Translations under genes and position numbers: made by a program | Notes under the pieces: model-generated | Told to the model about the DNA's origin: nothing | Database searches by the model: none | Seen by the model: the letters and a program-made list of their open reading frames with translations, nothing else | In this document: positions 62,961 through 64,000 of the stretch, piece after piece | Position numbering within the stretch: the stretch's first letter is position 1 | How the letters are laid out: each line of letters starts with the position of its first letter | Source of the DNA: Lysinibacillus sp. BPa_S21 | Lineage (GTDB): Bacteria > Bacillota > Bacilli > Bacillales_A > Planococcaceae | Assembly: GCF_023337795.1 (NCBI RefSeq) | Contig: NZ_JALIRS010000001.1 | Location: 124,001 to 188,000 of the forward strand | Length of the DNA: 64,000 nt | Direction of reading: 5' to 3'

Positions 62961-63866
62961 ATGACATTACAATTAGAGAGTGTTACGAAGAAATACAAAG
63001 ATTTCACAGCGGTCGACAACTTAAATTTCACCATTGAAAAAGGGGAGATTTTTGGGCTGATTGGGCAAAACGGAGCTGGTAAAACAACAACGTTCCGTAT
63101 GATTTTAGATTTACAAGAGACAACGGCTGGCACGATTACATGGGATGGCAAACCCGTTAATGCCATCAACCGTGATGTTCTTGGCTATTTACCAGAAGAA
63201 CGAGGCATTTTTCCGACGATGAAGGTAGAGGATCAGCTTTACTTCTTTGGCGAGTTACGTGGCATGAAGAAGTCGCAGTTAAAGAAGGAGATTGACTATT
63301 GGATTAGCCGATTTGAGCTTGAAGATAGACGGAAAGATAAGGCTGAAACGTTGTCAAAAGGGAATCAGCAAAAAGTTCAACTGATTGCTAGCTTTATTCA
63401 TAAACCGCAGTTTTTAATACTAGACGAACCATTCAGTGGACTTGATCCTGTAAATAAGGATTTACTGAAAGATGCAATATTACATTTAAAAGAACAGGGC
63501 ACAACGATTTTGTTCTCAAGTCACCAAATGGATAATGTAGAGGAGTTATGCGATCATCTTTGTCTATTAAAACGAGGAGTTTCACTATTTTCAGGTAGTC
63601 TACTAGATTTAAAGAAACAATACGGAAAAACAAGATTGGCAGTACGTTCTGAGTGGTCGACAACTCAATTGTTGGCACTTGAAGGAGTTAAAGATGTTCG
63701 GGTGGAGAAAGAGCAAACCGTGCTCACTCTGGAGGATGAAAGCTATGCACAAAGCATTTTCGAGAAGCTGTCCAATGGTAAATATATAGAAAAATTCAGC
63801 TTAGATTATTTATCGTTAGATGAAATCTTTAAAGATAAGGTAGGTGGCAACGTTGTCGAAGTTTAA
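62961..63866 (+). CDS. ABC transporter ATP-binding protein (NatA/YhaQ type)
   Basis: 301 residues. Walker A GQNGAGKTT, signature LSKGNQQK (a SKG-type signature usual in NatA/YhaQ-like proteins), Walker B FLILDEP, and a C-terminal DUF4162 domain. Works with the permease whose gene overlaps its end. Sodium, toxin or lipid export are all seen in the family; substrate unknown. AGGAGGGC precedes the ATG. Confidence 0.92.
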   Translation: MTLQLESVTKKYKDFTAVDNLNFTIEKGEIFGLIGQNGAGKTTTFRMILDLQETTAGTITWDGKPVNAINRDVLGYLPEERGIFPTMKVEDQLYFFGELRGMKKSQLKKEIDYWISRFELEDRRKDKAETLSKGNQQKVQLIASFIHKPQFLILDEPFSGLDPVNKDLLKDAILHLKEQGTTILFSSHQMDNVEELCDHLCLLKRGVSLFSGSLLDLKKQYGKTRLAVRSEWSTTQLLALEGVKDVRVEKEQTVLTLEDESYAQSIFEKLSNGKYIEKFSLDYLSLDEIFKDKVGGNVVEV

Positions 63867-64000
63867 TTTATTAATGAAGCAGCTTTATAAATCAAAAATC
63901 AAATCAAAATCCTTTGTTGTAATGACAGTCATTTATATACTTGGGATGTCCGTTGCAGTTTTCTGGTCAGATATTAAAGAGCTTTTTACAGGTGATGATC
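63853..64000 (+). CDS. ABC transporter permease (NatB/YhaP type), cut by window edge
   Basis: First 49 residues only: SKFNLLMKQLYKSKIKSKSF, then a first hydrophobic helix (VVMTVIYILGMSVAVFW). TTG at 63853 with AGGTGG before it; overlaps the ATPase stop by 14 bases. The position and the opening helix are those of NatB/YhaP permeases; the rest lies beyond the window, so the call is provisional. Confidence 0.75.
   Translation, partial: MSKFNLLMKQLYKSKIKSKSFVVMTVIYILGMSVAVFWSDIKELFTGDD

Overview
The window looks like the chromosome of a low-GC, Gram-positive, spore-former-type Bacillales bacterium, most likely Lysinibacillus or a close Planococcaceae/Bacillaceae relative. This rests on strong AAGGAGG ribosome binding sites, frequent TTG and GTG starts, TTGACA/TATAAT promoters, a T-box leader, and protein sets familiar from Bacillus (YpgQ/YpgR, YfmR, YezD, YjcF-like, PadR-DUF2812). 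The assignment is recalled protein resemblance, not a database result. I saw no rRNA, tRNA, CRISPR array, prophage or intact insertion sequence.

Layout. 1-14.2 kb is mixed housekeeping: a LysM-NlpC/P60 wall hydrolase (cut by the window edge), an RNase H-like protein, a SEC-C protein, oligoendopeptidase F, an Rpn-type nuclease, Dps, a DMT transporter divergent from a LysR regulator, a CoaB-like protein, YezD, a flavin reductase, a cold shock protein and formate-THF ligase, ending in a decayed stretch with a DUF917 remnant. 14.9-20.6 kb holds the HD phosphohydrolase YpgQ, a DASS carboxylate transporter, the ABC-F protein YfmR and YpgR/CvfC. 21-24.7 kb is a 1222-residue secreted subtilase whose promoter carries a near-perfect Fur box.

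25.1-36.1 kb is the most striking block: one ten-gene co-directional operon with an M20 deacylase, a tartrate/D-malate dehydrogenase-like enzyme, an SDR, an aldehyde dehydrogenase, a complete Opp/Dpp-type ABC importer and a P1 (Ntn) peptidase. It reads as import, amide hydrolysis and stepwise oxidation of an unusual peptide-like or N-acylated compound; I cannot name the substrate.

36-51 kb: a MarR regulator, a structured intergenic repeat, a GNAT, a lipoprotein, a nucleotidyltransferase, a fructokinase-like PfkB kinase, a DMT transporter flanked by 21-bp repeats, proBA behind a proline T-box (specifier CCU), a LysE exporter that appears to start at CTG, a DUF1835 protein, a LysR regulator, an Est30-like esterase and BrnQ. 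51-57 kb: an XRE-cupin regulator divergent from a DapA-family/aldehyde dehydrogenase/MHS-transporter operon with two matching 17-bp dyads, then an SDR divergent from a TetR regulator. 58-64 kb: a metallophosphoesterase, a YhgE-type ABC-2 protein with its TetR regulator and two AAGTAA-type operators, a nine-unit 21-bp tandem repeat, and a PadR-DUF2812-DUF2812-ABC operon that runs off the end of the window.

Beyond genes, the window carries at least two families of intergenic repeats: 21-bp periodic arrays at three loci, and a structured element of about 270 bp at 37.0 kb with three shorter derivatives. Most operons end at clear intrinsic terminators, many of them shared by convergent genes.
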